From Tolypothrix bouteillei VB521301 (GTDB lineage Bacteria; Cyanobacteriota; Cyanobacteriia; Cyanobacteriales; Nostocaceae), in NCBI RefSeq assembly GCF_000760695.4, contig NZ_JHEG04000001.1, positions 4,110,885-4,174,884 of the forward strand: a DNA stretch of 64,000 nucleotides, in the 5' to 3' direction. Both the position numbers and the translations under genes were made by a program. The notes under the pieces are model-generated. The model did no database searches. It worked only from the letters and a program-made list of their open reading frames with translations, and had not been told where the DNA came from. This document shows, piece after piece, positions 1 through 8,784 of the stretch (the stretch's first letter is position 1; each line of letters opens with the position of its first letter).

Positions 1-117
1 AATCAATACACCAGATTCTTTTTGCTTTGCGAGTCCCTCTAAATGTGCTTCGCGGTAAGGCGCACGTTTTTCTAGAACATCTTCGCAGTAACTTCCCCAC
101 ATCACATATTTAGGCAT
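1..117 (-). CDS. YciI-like protein, N-terminal part (runs off the window)
   Basis: The minus-strand frame opens with ATG at 117 and stays open for 39 codons to the window edge. It begins MPKYVMWGSYCEDVLEKRAP and continues with a YREAHLEGL segment, which resembles the start of YciI-like (YCII-related, ferredoxin-like fold) proteins. Members are small proteins of about 90-100 residues, mostly of unknown function. Only the N-terminal part is here, so the family call rests on the opening strand and the R-x-x-H-L-x-x-L pattern. It lies upstream of pheT and has the opposite reading relationship to nothing else visible. Confidence 0.6.
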   Translation of the reverse strand, partial: MPKYVMWGSYCEDVLEKRAPYREAHLEGLAKQKESGVLI

Positions 118-225
118 GGTTATTTTTTTGAGAATTATTAACAACCGCAAATGCACGCAGATGCAAGCAGATAATAACCATCATATCAGCGTCCATCTGT
201 GTTCATCTGCGGTCAATAATTCCAA
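118..225. repeat. Intergenic CGCAGATG-type inverted repeat
   Basis: The spacer between the YciI-like start and the pheT stop contains two related, oppositely oriented segments, GCACGCAGATGCAAGCAGAT and the complement of ATCTGTGTTCATCTGCGGT. This word is a widespread intergenic repeat in cyanobacteria. It could fold into an imperfect hairpin at the end of pheT. Confidence 0.45.
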
Positions 226-2676
226 TTAACTTCTTAAGGTCACCCCAAATTTTTCAACCAAAGCTTCGCGTACTTTGTTATGAACGGATTGCACTTCAGC
301 ATCGGTCAAAGTGCGATCGCTCGCCCTATAGAGCAAGCGGAATGCCAAACTCCGCTGTCCTTCGGGGACGTGTTCGCCACGATACTCGTCAAAGAGTTCC
401 ACACCATCTAACAACTCTTTACCCGCTTTGGTAATTGCTTTTTCAATTTCAGCAACGGATACCTTCACGGGTGCAAAGAAGGCGATATCTCGGTCAGAAG
501 CTGGGTAAGTGGAGTAGGGTTTAAAGGGCGGTACGAGAATTTCATCAGCGTCTAAAGAAGTCAACAGCACGCCTAAGTCTAACTGGAACACGTAGACAGA
601 ATCCGGTAAACCTTTTTCTTTCCGGACTTGAGGATGTAGCTGTCCAAAGACACCCAATCTATTACCCCGAAGCCATAAAGAAGCAGTTCGCCCTGGGTGC
701 AAGCGGGAATCTTTGCGATCGGGTTGATACTCTACGTTCAACCCCATATGCTGAAATACACCTTCTAAAATTCCTTTGGCTTCATACCAAGTCATTGGCT
801 CTTCGCGACCGCTTGTTACCCACTTGCTTGAAGTTGTATCACCTCCAAGAATACCAGCAACCGCCTCTGCTTCCCTCAGCCCATCTTCGTCTTGCCAAAA
901 AATCCGTCCAAATTCATAGCCATTGAGCGAACCGTTTCCCTGCTCTATATTGTACTGAAATGCATCAATCAATCCAGCTATGAGGTCAGTTCGCAACGCC
1001 GAATATTCTGCAAACAAAGGATTGCTCAGAACAATCTGTCTGTCTTCCCCAGGTTTTACTAAGGAGTAATGCATCAGTTCGGTCAATCCTGCGGCTCGAA
1101 GCGACGCTCGCAACTTGCGCGTTTGTTCCCAATCAACAGGCAAGTAACCTGCTTCTGCGGTTTCTGGTAAAGTGTCGCAGAACTTATCATATCCGTAGAG
1201 ACGGGCAACTTCTTCTATTAAATCAATTTCTCGTTCTAGGTCACGGTAACGATAGGGAGGAACGGAAACCATCCACCGATTTTCATCAATAGGAGTTAAT
1301 TTGCACCCAAGTGCTGTTAGTGTACGTTCAACATCTTGGCTTTGTAGTTCTCCTGTATCTTCCCCCAAATCGGTAGGACCGAGAACCTGATTTACTCTGT
1401 CCAAACGCAATTCTATCGATCGCACCCAAGTGGAAGGATCGGGGCGGGAGTCAGAAATTTCTTGATGTGCGATCGTACCTTCAGCCAGTTCGCTCAAAAG
1501 TGACAAAGCGCGACGTGTCGCCATCTCCAATTCAGCGCGGTTGACGCCCCGCTCGTACCTAGTGGAAGACTCACTTCTCAAACCCACGCTGCGAGAAGAA
1601 CGGCGAATTGCCACGGAATCAAACAGTGCAGCTTCCAATACCAGGTTTTGAGTTTCATCATGGACTTCAGTGTCTTCTCCACCCATAACTCCCGCGATCG
1701 CAACAGGTCGATCTCCTGCAGTAATCAATAAGTTTTGAGTTGATAGAGTGCGAGTTTGCCCATCCAGAGTTTTAATAGTTTCACCAGCATTGGCAAAACG
1801 GACGCCAATTTCTAAAGAAGTACCGGGGCGCGTCGGCGTACCTGCAACACTCAAGAGACGTTCTCGGTCAAAAGCGTGCAAAGGTTGTCCCCATTCTAAC
1901 ATTACATAGTTAGTAATATCTACAACATTATTTATGGGTCGTACTCCAGCAGAACGCAATCGCTGTTGCAACCAATCAGGTGATGTTGCAATTTTAACAT
2001 TTTCAACGCTCGTCCCGATATACGCGGGACAAGCTTGCGTATCTGCTATTTGGAGAGATAAATTAAACTTACCTTCCGAACTTGATGTTTCACCAGGTTC
2101 GCTGAGCGATAGCTTTGCATTAGTTAGGGCTGCAACTTCACGGGCTATCCCTACCATACATAAAGCGTCAGCACGGTTAGCAGTAGCAGTCACATCTAAA
2201 ATGACATCATCTAAACCTAATAGCGGACGCACATCGCTACCCAAGGGTAAGTTATCTTGAGCAAAAATGTGAATTCCATCCACATCGTTAGGCAAACCCA
2301 GTTCCTTCAAAGAACAAATCATACCTTCAGATGGGACACCGCGTAATTTTGCAGGTTTAATTTTTAAGTCGATGTTAGGTAGGTAAGTTCCTACAGTCGC
2401 TACTGGTACGTAAATATCTGCTCGGACGTTAGATGCGCCACAAACAATATTGAGATTTTCACCCTTACCTATATCGACTTGGCAAACACTCAATTTATCA
2501 GCGTTAGGATGGGGTTGACGTTCCAAGACTCTCCCCACAACAACACCATTTGCCCAAGTTCGGCGATCTTCAATATCTTCTACTTCAAACCCAGCTAATG
2601 TCAGTGTTTCTGCTAACTCTTCCGGGCTAAGTTTTAATTCGACGAGTTCCTGTAACCATTTAAGTGAGATACGCAT
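226..2676 (-). CDS. pheT: Phenylalanine--tRNA ligase beta subunit
   Basis: This is the beta chain of the heterotetrameric enzyme that charges tRNA-Phe in the cytoplasm. The 816 residues are the normal bacterial full length. The order of domains is recognisable: N-terminal [14 protein letters not shown] segment, EMAP-like tRNA-binding domain at about 40-150 ([14 protein letters not shown]), B3/4 editing region at about 215-390 ([16 protein letters not shown]), B5 domain at about 415-505, and a C-terminal anticodon-binding FDX-ACB domain from about 715 ([18 protein letters not shown]). The start is ATG at 2676. pheS is not adjacent, which is common in cyanobacteria. Confidence 0.97.
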   Translation of the reverse strand: MRISLKWLQELVELKLSPEELAETLTLAGFEVEDIEDRRTWANGVVVGRVLERQPHPNADKLSVCQVDIGKGENLNIVCGASNVRADIYVPVATVGTYLPNIDLKIKPAKLRGVPSEGMICSLKELGLPNDVDGIHIFAQDNLPLGSDVRPLLGLDDVILDVTATANRADALCMVGIAREVAALTNAKLSLSEPGETSSSEGKFNLSLQIADTQACPAYIGTSVENVKIATSPDWLQQRLRSAGVRPINNVVDITNYVMLEWGQPLHAFDRERLLSVAGTPTRPGTSLEIGVRFANAGETIKTLDGQTRTLSTQNLLITAGDRPVAIAGVMGGEDTEVHDETQNLVLEAALFDSVAIRRSSRSVGLRSESSTRYERGVNRAELEMATRRALSLLSELAEGTIAHQEISDSRPDPSTWVRSIELRLDRVNQVLGPTDLGEDTGELQSQDVERTLTALGCKLTPIDENRWMVSVPPYRYRDLEREIDLIEEVARLYGYDKFCDTLPETAEAGYLPVDWEQTRKLRASLRAAGLTELMHYSLVKPGEDRQIVLSNPLFAEYSALRTDLIAGLIDAFQYNIEQGNGSLNGYEFGRIFWQDEDGLREAEAVAGILGGDTTSSKWVTSGREEPMTWYEAKGILEGVFQHMGLNVEYQPDRKDSRLHPGRTASLWLRGNRLGVFGQLHPQVRKEKGLPDSVYVFQLDLGVLLTSLDADEILVPPFKPYSTYPASDRDIAFFAPVKVSVAEIEKAITKAGKELLDGVELFDEYRGEHVPEGQRSLAFRLLYRASDRTLTDAEVQSVHNKVREALVEKFGVTLRS

Positions 2677-2737
2677 GAATGTGTTGGGCTGTTCGATGAG
2701 TTTATAAACGCACAGTCTATTCTAAAACTAAATCTTG

Positions 2738-2843
2738 GCTAATAGCTAATAGCTAATAGCTAACTGCTAATTGCTAATTGCTAATTGTTGTTTTTCATCA
2801 GCCATTAACCATTAGCCATTAACCATTAGCCATTAGCAATTAA
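2738..2843. repeat. Heptamer short tandem repeats (STRR)
   Basis: Two blocks of 7-base repeats are visible. At about 2738-2788 the unit is TAATAGC drifting to TAATTGC, about seven copies. At about 2800-2843 the unit alternates CATTAAC and CATTAGC. The second block overlaps the stop codon and last codons of the Hsp70-like gene (stop at 2826-2828), so the repeat supplies the end of that protein. Confidence 0.85.
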
Positions 2844-4793
2844 CAACCTTGCTTTATCGGCTTGTTCTTGAACGCTTTCCTTGAGCCATTCGCCAATGGA
2901 TTTACCAAGTTTGACAGAAATTGTTGGATCTTGTATGAAAGTTTGTTGAATTTGTTGCTGTAACTCCGGTTTCTTCTGACGTGCGAGTTCATCAATTCTA
3001 GTGTCTGAAACGAATTTACGTATCCAAGCGGGTATGTCTGTATCTTTAATGAGAGATTCACCCACAAAGTAAGCTAAGACTCCAACAATCGGTGCAATAA
3101 TTCCCGTAAAAAACAGGATATGAAATAAGCCAGCTAAAATAACTCCGACGATAATACCGACAAGGTGACCGACAAAGACCGAAAGCCCTGTAAAATCATT
3201 AAATGAGATGGAAGTCGGGACTTTTTCAGCGCGATCGCCCAAATCAATGCTTTTATTTCCAAGTGTCCCAATGGGTAAACCATACTTGAGACAAATGGAA
3301 TCTGTTTTTTCTCTCACCTCGTTTTGAACATCTAACAGCCACCGAACTAAACTAGCAGCCATTTTGTCATTGGCTTCACTTCCTGTTAACCAAGTTTTGG
3401 CTTTTTGCTGTATTTCTGATTCAAGAGCAGAGAGGGTTAAAATTTTGCGATCGCGCCATAATTTTACACTAGGAGCAATAACTTGGTCTACCAAACCATC
3501 TGCTAAGTCTTCTGCTAACTTTTCTAGAAAAGCAGGTATGCGATTTCCGACAATACCTGTCAATTCTCGGTCAAGAAATTGACCGATCTCTTCCAAAAAC
3601 CCTTCTGTACGAACATAAACTCGTCCCCAACGCGATAATCCTCTGGCAATAGAAAGTTCTGCTTCTCCATCTCGCTTGCAAGATAAATTTGGAAAGACTT
3701 CCTGAGATATTTTTACAATAAAGCCCATTTTAGAAGCACTCCCTGTGAGGAGAATCGAACTCGGTTGAATTCCTATTTGCTCCAATTTTTGTTTGACTTC
3801 TTGCAATTGGTCGTGAAAAGCATCATACCAACTTTTATTCCCAAGCGCTGGCAAAGGTTCATGGAGGATAGCTTGCATCGTTTTGCCATTCACTACAGGC
3901 AAAAATCTAAATTTTCTTTGAATATCTTCAATCCCGACATTCACTAAATTCTTGTCATAAGAATCCTCATAATTAAAATATTCTTCTTTCGCTTTTCGGC
4001 ATCGGAGTTCGCAGCGATTTTTGTATAATGGGCTTTGCTCGAGCATGCTTTCAAGTTGTGAAATCTCTTCTAGTTGTAAAATTTCTTCATCTCTGAGGAC
4101 TTCTCCCAGTCGTAAAATTTCTTCATGTCCTTCCCTGTATTGCTTGTGACATTTAAGGCTTGTCTTGAGAATTTCTTTATCTATCAGAGATGCACCTAAA
4201 TCGTGTCCGAAATCTATGGGAGTATCAGACATTCCTTTCACAAGAGTGTAATCTGTTGTAGAAGAACCAATATCAACAATTAATACTGACTTTTGCAATT
4301 CATTGATAGTGAATATGCCACTTTCTTTGGCGTGCATTAAAGCCGCTCGTGACTCTTTCACGACTGTGATATTTTGCAATCCCTCTTCCGAAAGAAGTTT
4401 CTTGTATGTTTCAATTTCTTCTTGCCACCATCCTGACGGACAACCTATAAAAAAGTGATTGATATCATCTAATTGAATTTGTTTTGTATCAATGAGATGT
4501 TTGTAAATAGCTTTGACAAACTCTTGAAGACTTTTTTTATATTCTATAACATTAAATTTTCTAGTTTTAAAAGCTATTTCAAAGAGAGTAGCATCAGACA
4601 TTTGACACGCCATTTCACCGATAATCACCCCTTTATTAGGATGATGGGCGATAGCAGTAATTTGGCTTTTTCTATTATTGATGAGTAAGCTTTGCGGTTC
4701 TGACTCTGAATTATCGGCTCTAACCCAAGTTAGTGCTGTTTCCCCGTGTCCTAAATCAAACCCGATAATTTTAATTTCTTGATAGTCGTGCAT
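2826..4793 (-). CDS. Hsp70/actin-fold ATPase-like protein with C-terminal membrane hairpin
   Basis: The N-terminal 400 residues show actin/Hsp70-type nucleotide-binding motifs: phosphate-1 loop around 10-20 (IGFDLGHGET), phosphate-2 loop at 171-181 (LIVDIGSSTTD) and an adenosine motif near 350 (ILLTGSASKMGF). It lacks the normal DnaK substrate-binding domain. Instead, residues at about 535-580 form two hydrophobic stretches (VGHLVGIIVGVILAGLFHIL and FFTGIIAPIVGVLAYFVG), followed by a charged tail. I infer a membrane-tethered Hsp70-like ATPase of unknown client. It is upstream of nothing else on its strand in this unit: its own promoter would lie beyond the 335-residue gene or in the 72-base spacer. 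The last codons lie in a heptamer repeat. The specific role is unknown. Confidence 0.75.
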   Translation of the reverse strand: MHDYQEIKIIGFDLGHGETALTWVRADNSESEPQSLLINNRKSQITAIAHHPNKGVIIGEMACQMSDATLFEIAFKTRKFNVIEYKKSLQEFVKAIYKHLIDTKQIQLDDINHFFIGCPSGWWQEEIETYKKLLSEEGLQNITVVKESRAALMHAKESGIFTINELQKSVLIVDIGSSTTDYTLVKGMSDTPIDFGHDLGASLIDKEILKTSLKCHKQYREGHEEILRLGEVLRDEEILQLEEISQLESMLEQSPLYKNRCELRCRKAKEEYFNYEDSYDKNLVNVGIEDIQRKFRFLPVVNGKTMQAILHEPLPALGNKSWYDAFHDQLQEVKQKLEQIGIQPSSILLTGSASKMGFIVKISQEVFPNLSCKRDGEAELSIARGLSRWGRVYVRTEGFLEEIGQFLDRELTGIVGNRIPAFLEKLAEDLADGLVDQVIAPSVKLWRDRKILTLSALESEIQQKAKTWLTGSEANDKMAASLVRWLLDVQNEVREKTDSICLKYGLPIGTLGNKSIDLGDRAEKVPTSISFNDFTGLSVFVGHLVGIIVGVILAGLFHILFFTGIIAPIVGVLAYFVGESLIKDTDIPAWIRKFVSDTRIDELARQKKPELQQQIQQTFIQDPTISVKLGKSIGEWLKESVQEQADKARLLIANG

Positions 4794-4829
4794 TGTAAAT
4801 TATTATTTTTTAATTGTTAGTTGTTGTTG

Positions 4830-4870
4830 GTTAGTTGTTAGTTGTCTTCTACTACCGACTAACAACTAAC
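4830..4870. repeat. Inverted repeat / hairpin between the Hsp70-like gene and its neighbour
   Basis: The arms GTTAGTTGTTAGTTG (4830-4844) and CGACTAACAACTAAC (4856-4870) pair over 15 positions with one G-U, around an 11-base loop. It is built from TTAGTTG-type short repeats. The distal arm covers the stop codon of the upstream 335-residue gene (4866-4868), so the hairpin could attenuate transcription into the Hsp70-like gene. Confidence 0.7.
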
Positions 4871-5873
4871 TACTAACAGGTTCAATAACAGATCCCGGTA
4901 AAAGGACTTGATTATCTTTAATAAAGGCGTGTTTTAGAGTAATATAATCTGTGACTTGTGGATCGAGACTGGGCTCAAAGTAAAACATTGATAAAGGTTC
5001 CATCTCTAAGTTCTCTTCCTGCAAGGGTTGATAAACTCGAGCCTCAATTCCATAGTGTCTTAAAATTGTTGCTGCTTGTTCAATGCGTCGGCGTACAGCA
5101 GTTGGAAGTTGAGTTTGTTTATCTAAGGCGTCTGCCATTAAGTCTTGTAAGTACTCTAATAAATCTAAATTATTTTCCAACCCTAGTTTGGATGCTTTTT
5201 CTTCTCTGACTCCATAAGCAGCAACAGTTAAATCTATTGACTGAAAAGCTTGATAGAGGTGGTCTAGTAACTTATCAATGTTGATACTTATTTTTGCTTC
5301 TTTCTGCAATTCTACCTGTGATATATTATCTGAATTTTCAGGTAACTTGATTTCCCGAACTATCTTTCCTATAATTCCTCCCGTAACTGCTCCTATTAAT
5401 CCCCACCAATAACCTCCCGCCAAAGTTCCCGCTACACCTCCGGCGAGTAAGCTGCTAATGACTTCGCGATTGTGTTGGATTTGTTGCGAGATGGCTTGCT
5501 TGCGATCGCCCAAGTATTTCTCTAAATGAGCAATGTTGTGCAATGGCAATAGAGTACTCAAGCCAAACTTGGTTAAGCCTTCCTGGTTTTGCGATCGCAT
5601 ATTATCGGCGCTCATTACAGGAGTATCTTGACTGGGGCTTTGCATTTCAACCAATATCAAAATACTTGTGTATCGCTCGAGCATTTTTAGCATGACTGTT
5701 GCAAGACGTGCTTGCTGTGGCGTCAACCCGTTGATGTATTCACTATTAAAGTCTGCAAGTCTGTTAATCTCGTTTTGTACTAGCTGAACAGCTTGCTCGG
5801 ATGTCTCTATATTCTCTAGTTGAGTTTTCAGTTTTTGTTTTTCTTCTTGATAAGAAGATACAAGTGTTTTCAT
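4866..5873 (-). CDS. Coiled-coil protein with glycine-zipper membrane segment
   Basis: I do not recognise a named family. The 335-residue protein opens with a charged, probably coiled-coil region (about 1-60, EEKQKLKTQLENIETSEQAV). Residues at about 143-168 form a glycine-rich hydrophobic stretch (LLAGGVAGTLAGGYWWGLIG, then AVTGGIIGKIV), typical of glycine-zipper membrane helices. A mostly helical C-terminal half follows. It is 72 bases upstream of the Hsp70-like gene on the same strand, which suggests the two form one unit and act together at a membrane. The start is ATG at 5873. Confidence 0.6.
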   Translation of the reverse strand: MKTLVSSYQEEKQKLKTQLENIETSEQAVQLVQNEINRLADFNSEYINGLTPQQARLATVMLKMLERYTSILILVEMQSPSQDTPVMSADNMRSQNQEGLTKFGLSTLLPLHNIAHLEKYLGDRKQAISQQIQHNREVISSLLAGGVAGTLAGGYWWGLIGAVTGGIIGKIVREIKLPENSDNISQVELQKEAKISINIDKLLDHLYQAFQSIDLTVAAYGVREEKASKLGLENNLDLLEYLQDLMADALDKQTQLPTAVRRRIEQAATILRHYGIEARVYQPLQEENLEMEPLSMFYFEPSLDPQVTDYITLKHAFIKDNQVLLPGSVIEPVSS

Positions 5874-6141
5874 GATAAATATTGGGGCATCCCTTCACTC
5901 TTGTTTCCAACCTCTGGCTGGCAATGACTTCAGATGGGTTACTGCGTCCTGTACTCTACTGAATAGGCAAGGCTGAGGCTCTCCGCGTGCATTCCCAAGC
6001 AGCTCCTTGGGAACTAAAAATTCTTGTTTCTTAATTCATTTTAACATTATTTTTCACAGTTGTATGGTTGATTAGTGCTTACATACTAGCTGTGAATTCG
6101 TTTTTTTTGCTCTAGCGATCGGCTTATATTTTTTTACTTAC
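5874..6141. other. Spacer without a gene, containing a cyanobacterial intergenic repeat
   Basis: About 270 bases separate the glycine-zipper gene from the terminator of the SLH-type gene. The part at about 5905-6020 looks like a dispersed repeat (CTCTGGCTGGCAATGACTTC, and TTCCCAAGCAGCTCCTTGGGAA, which is partly palindromic). The remainder is AT-rich. No open frame with protein-like composition is visible. The promoter for the gene starting at 5873 should be here. Confidence 0.5.
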
Positions 6142-6178
6142 AAAAAGAAACCCAGTTTTTTCAAAACCAGGCTCTTTT
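6142..6178 (-). terminator. Terminator-like hairpin after the SLH-type gene
   Basis: Read on the minus strand, AGAGCCTGGTTTT pairs with AAAACTGGGTTTCT around GAA and is followed by a T run. Two pairs are G-U. It lies about 35 bases after the stop of the minus-strand gene at 6213, the expected place for an intrinsic terminator. Confidence 0.55.
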
Positions 6179-6212
6179 CACTATACTTTACAATTTTGGT
6201 GCAAGTTTCCCT

Positions 6213-6542
6213 TTAAGACTGCTCTGTTTGCAAGCGAGAATCTTTTTGGGGTAACTGCTCCTTTTCTGAGGATTGAGGTTGTTGTCGCAATGAGGGTGGA
6301 GTCGCTTGACGAAATGCTCCACAGTAATACATTGTCATCACTGCTTTAAACGCCCAATGGTCGGGTGATACATCGCTAAAAGGTATGGGTAAAGTTTCTG
6401 CTTGGTTGCGGACACAAGCATCAGGAACTTGACTTCCGTGGGTAGGAGGAGTCACAGGCGAATCTTGAGCATTAACAAGAGCAGTGAAGTAGGTAGTATT
6501 TAATACTAGTATACTGGCTGCTACAACTTTAAAGAAATTCAT
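6213..6542 (-). CDS. Small secreted protein with a truncated S-layer-homology segment
   Basis: The 109-residue product begins with a signal peptide (MNFFKVVAASILVLNTTYFT, with a likely cut after ALVNA near residue 25). The mature part carries FSDVSPDHWAFKAVMTMYYC, which matches the first half of an S-layer-homology domain. The tail is Gln/Ser-rich and low in complexity. The SLH match covers a single partial module, while anchored proteins normally have three, so cell-wall anchoring is uncertain. It follows the 45-residue membrane protein gene by 15 bases and is probably cotranscribed with it. Confidence 0.6.
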   Translation of the reverse strand: MNFFKVVAASILVLNTTYFTALVNAQDSPVTPPTHGSQVPDACVRNQAETLPIPFSDVSPDHWAFKAVMTMYYCGAFRQATPPSLRQQPQSSEKEQLPQKDSRLQTEQS

Positions 6543-6557
6543 TGCTGTAAAAAAGTA

Positions 6558-6695
6558 CTAAGTCGTAGAAAACATAACAATCGTTAGTAGTAGCATAACC
6601 ATTCCAACCACCCAAAGCATTAACGAACCCCAACCTACAGAATCTTCCTGTACTTTATGCCAGAAATTAGTTATTAAATTTTGACGAGTAGCCAT
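6558..6695 (-). CDS. 45-residue single-pass membrane microprotein
   Basis: A short frame opens with ATG at 6695 behind a strong ribosome-binding site (GGAGGGAATTGTTATG on the minus strand) and ends with TAG at 6558. The peptide starts MATRQNLITNFWHKVQEDSV and ends in one hydrophobic helix (LMLWVVGMVMLLLTIVMFST). The strong ribosome site, clean hydrophobic helix and 15-base spacing to the SLH-type gene support it as real. The function is unknown. Confidence 0.6.
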   Translation of the reverse strand: MATRQNLITNFWHKVQEDSVGWGSLMLWVVGMVMLLLTIVMFSTT

Positions 6696-6720
6696 AACAA
6701 TTCCCTCCGATTTTTAGTAG

Positions 6721-7143
6721 CTCTTACCAGACGCCACTAACCGAATTTCAACCATTAAGATTCACTAGCACTTGACCGCATTAATTGTGAGAAGCTGCAA
6801 GCTCCCCGACTTCTTTAAGAAGTTGGGTATCTAAGCAAACGAACTCACAACAATGAATGCAGGAGATCGCTAGAGTACAATTTATGTCTTGAAATTCCAC
6901 TAAATATGAGTGTTTAAACTCACTTTCCCAATTCAATAAACACGATTCCAGAAAAGATATTTCTTCTCTGTATATATTTTTATTCTCTCACAAGTAAGAG
7001 TTGACACTTGCACGATCGCACTTTCTTGAGAAAAAACTTAATGCTGATTATTGTTCGCGCTAAAAATATAAACAAAAAGTGACAGGCAATTATCGGATTA
7101 ATACTGCTACAATATCATCTGCTTTCTGCCGTTCATTCCACTC
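6721..7143. other. Intergenic region between divergent genes, with one hairpin repeat
   Basis: Minus-strand genes end their upstream region here and the thioesterase begins at 7144. A hairpin at about 6803-6828 (CCCCGACTTCTT, then AAGAAGTTGGG) is a common cyanobacterial dispersed repeat. The rest is AT-rich and should contain promoters in both directions. I see no protein-like frame. Confidence 0.5.
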
Positions 7144-7554
7144 ATGCAACCATTTAAAACATTACTGCGGGTCAGGCACTACGAAATGGATGCCCTGGGA
7201 CACGTTAATAATGCCGTCTACCAAAATTACTTAGAACAAGCCGCTGTAGAACATTCGGAACACTTAGGTTTGACTCTGGATGTCTATCGAGAATTAGGTG
7301 GCGTGTTTGTTATGCGACGAGTAGAAATTGACTACCTCCGTCCTGCGATCGCGGGTGATACCCTTGAGGTGACAACTTGGCTCAAGGAAATGCGAGGGAC
7401 TCGTGCTTATCGAAGGTACGAAATTCGCAAGCAAAGCCAAGAAGATTTATTGGTCACGGCTGAAGCGTTGTGGGTATGGGTGGATGTTAAAACAATGCGT
7501 CCCCGAGCAATCCCAAATCTTTTGCAAGAAAAATTCTTACAAATAAGTATGTAA
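7144..7554 (+). CDS. Acyl-CoA thioesterase, 4HBT hot-dog family
   Basis: The 136-residue protein is a single hot-dog domain. The 4-hydroxybenzoyl-CoA thioesterase signature is at the start: Y-E-M-D16-A-L-G-H-V-N-N (13-23), with Asp16 as the expected catalytic acid, followed by YQNYLEQAAVEH for the central helix. Cyanobacterial members of this size include the 1,4-dihydroxy-2-naphthoyl-CoA thioesterase of phylloquinone synthesis. That is a reasonable candidate substrate, but the sequence alone does not decide between it and a general acyl-CoA thioesterase. It is a stand-alone gene. Confidence 0.85.
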   Translation: MQPFKTLLRVRHYEMDALGHVNNAVYQNYLEQAAVEHSEHLGLTLDVYRELGGVFVMRRVEIDYLRPAIAGDTLEVTTWLKEMRGTRAYRRYEIRKQSQEDLLVTAEALWVWVDVKTMRPRAIPNLLQEKFLQISM

Positions 7555-7718
7555 TTGTAAAAAATGTTGTTAAAATCTGACCAATCATCACGTAGGCGTG
7601 GCGGTTTGACTTATGAAAGAGTATGATCTACCTTTAGCCTGTAAAGATCTGACTTTATAGGGAGGTGCGGGTGCTGTAACAGTATAGGAGTAAGTGATAA
7701 AGGGGATTGTAAACAGAT

Positions 7719-7961
7719 ATGGATCAAAACGAGCAACAACAGCGCCGTGCTGCTGCTAAGGAGTTTCTTAAATCTCTCAATCAGTTAGAAGATATGCTGC
7801 ATGAGGACACTCTTGAAAATGAAGAAACCATAGAGTTGCCCAATGCTTGTATTGGTGAAACACAGGAAGCCAACGATGCATCAGCAATTGATTTAGAAGC
7901 TTTTGAAGACGCAGTTGCTGACATCGAGCAATATATGGCAAAGAAAAATTATGAATTATGA
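7719..7961 (+). CDS. Small acidic conserved-type hypothetical protein
   Basis: The 80-residue product is acidic, opens with a helical MDQNEQQQRRAAAKEFLKSL segment and is rich in Glu, Asp and Asn. It has no signal peptide or membrane segment. I recognise no domain. The start is ATG with a weak upstream AAAGGGG box. It converges on the RNA methyltransferase gene across a repeat-built hairpin. A function cannot be named. Confidence 0.55.
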   Translation: MDQNEQQQRRAAAKEFLKSLNQLEDMLHEDTLENEETIELPNACIGETQEANDASAIDLEAFEDAVADIEQYMAKKNYEL

Positions 7962-8012
7962 ATGATGAATATTATTTTCATAATTCATAATTCATAATTC
8001 ATAATTTATAAT
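7946..8012. repeat. AATTCAT/ATGAATT heptamer repeats forming a convergent hairpin
   Basis: AATTATGAATTATGAATGAT on one side and repeated CATAATTCAT units on the other side form a long AT-rich inverted repeat between two converging genes (ends at 7961 and 7999). It could end transcription in both directions. The same words reappear in the tandem array at 8721-9293 and at 54537-54612. Confidence 0.7.
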
Positions 8013-8784
8013 TCCTTTGCCTTTGAGCTTCGTAAAGCATTAACGCAGCACAGATCGCAACGTTTAAAGATTCTACACCGGGTTGTAAAGGTATTTTGAC
8101 TTGTACATCTGCCATCGCAGTCAATTCTGTTGATAAACCAGCACCTTCGTTTCCTAACAAAATCAAACTGGGTTTGCACCAGTCTACTTCCCAGTAAGTT
8201 AAAGACGCGTTTGGCAAGGTTGCGACAACTTGCATTCCTTCTTCTTGGCTTTGCTGTACTGTTGTTCTGAGATCCGGGCTAACTGCCGTTGCCAAGCGAA
8301 ACCACTGTCCTGCAGAAGCACGTAACACTTTTGGATTATCTAAATCCACACTATCTTCACTCACCCACAATCCCGATACACCAGCCGCAGCGGCAGTACG
8401 AATTATTGTACCTAAGTTGCCGGGATCTTGTATTGTTTCTAATGCTAACACGATATCGGTAAACGGAACTTTCAGAGTGCGATCGCCTCTTTTTGCTGTT
8501 GCCACGATACCATCGGGTTGTACTGTAGTCGCGATCGCTTTTAAAACTTCTTCGCTGACAGTTTCTGCTCTTTCGCTGAGATTGCAAACTTGCTGCCATA
8601 GAGAAGAATTTGCTGCTTGCCATGCCGAAGTACAGCATACCACCTCTAGAGGATAATTCACGCTTACAGCTTCTTCTACTAAATGCGTTCCCTCTATTAA
8701 AAATAGATCTTGCTTGTGCCTCTCCTTAGAAGAGTGAAGTTTGCGAATTTGCTTTACCAGAGTGTTTTGTAAACTAGTTAACAT
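7999..8784 (-). CDS. SpoU/TrmH-family RNA 2'-O-methyltransferase
   Basis: The 261-residue protein has an N-terminal substrate-binding domain (about 20-95, SKERHKQDLFLIEGTHLVEE) and a knotted SPOUT methylase domain (about 105-255). The three SpoU motifs are visible: ALETIQDPGNLGTIIRTA, ILLGNEGAGLS and IPLQPGVESLNVAICAALML. It methylates a ribose 2'-OH in rRNA or tRNA with S-adenosylmethionine; the target base is not decidable. The coding start (8784) lies inside a 144-bp tandem array, so three further copies of its start region sit upstream. Confidence 0.92.
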   Translation of the reverse strand: MLTSLQNTLVKQIRKLHSSKERHKQDLFLIEGTHLVEEAVSVNYPLEVVCCTSAWQAANSSLWQQVCNLSERAETVSEEVLKAIATTVQPDGIVATAKRGDRTLKVPFTDIVLALETIQDPGNLGTIIRTAAAAGVSGLWVSEDSVDLDNPKVLRASAGQWFRLATAVSPDLRTTVQQSQEEGMQVVATLPNASLTYWEVDWCKPSLILLGNEGAGLSTELTAMADVQVKIPLQPGVESLNVAICAALMLYEAQRQRNYKL

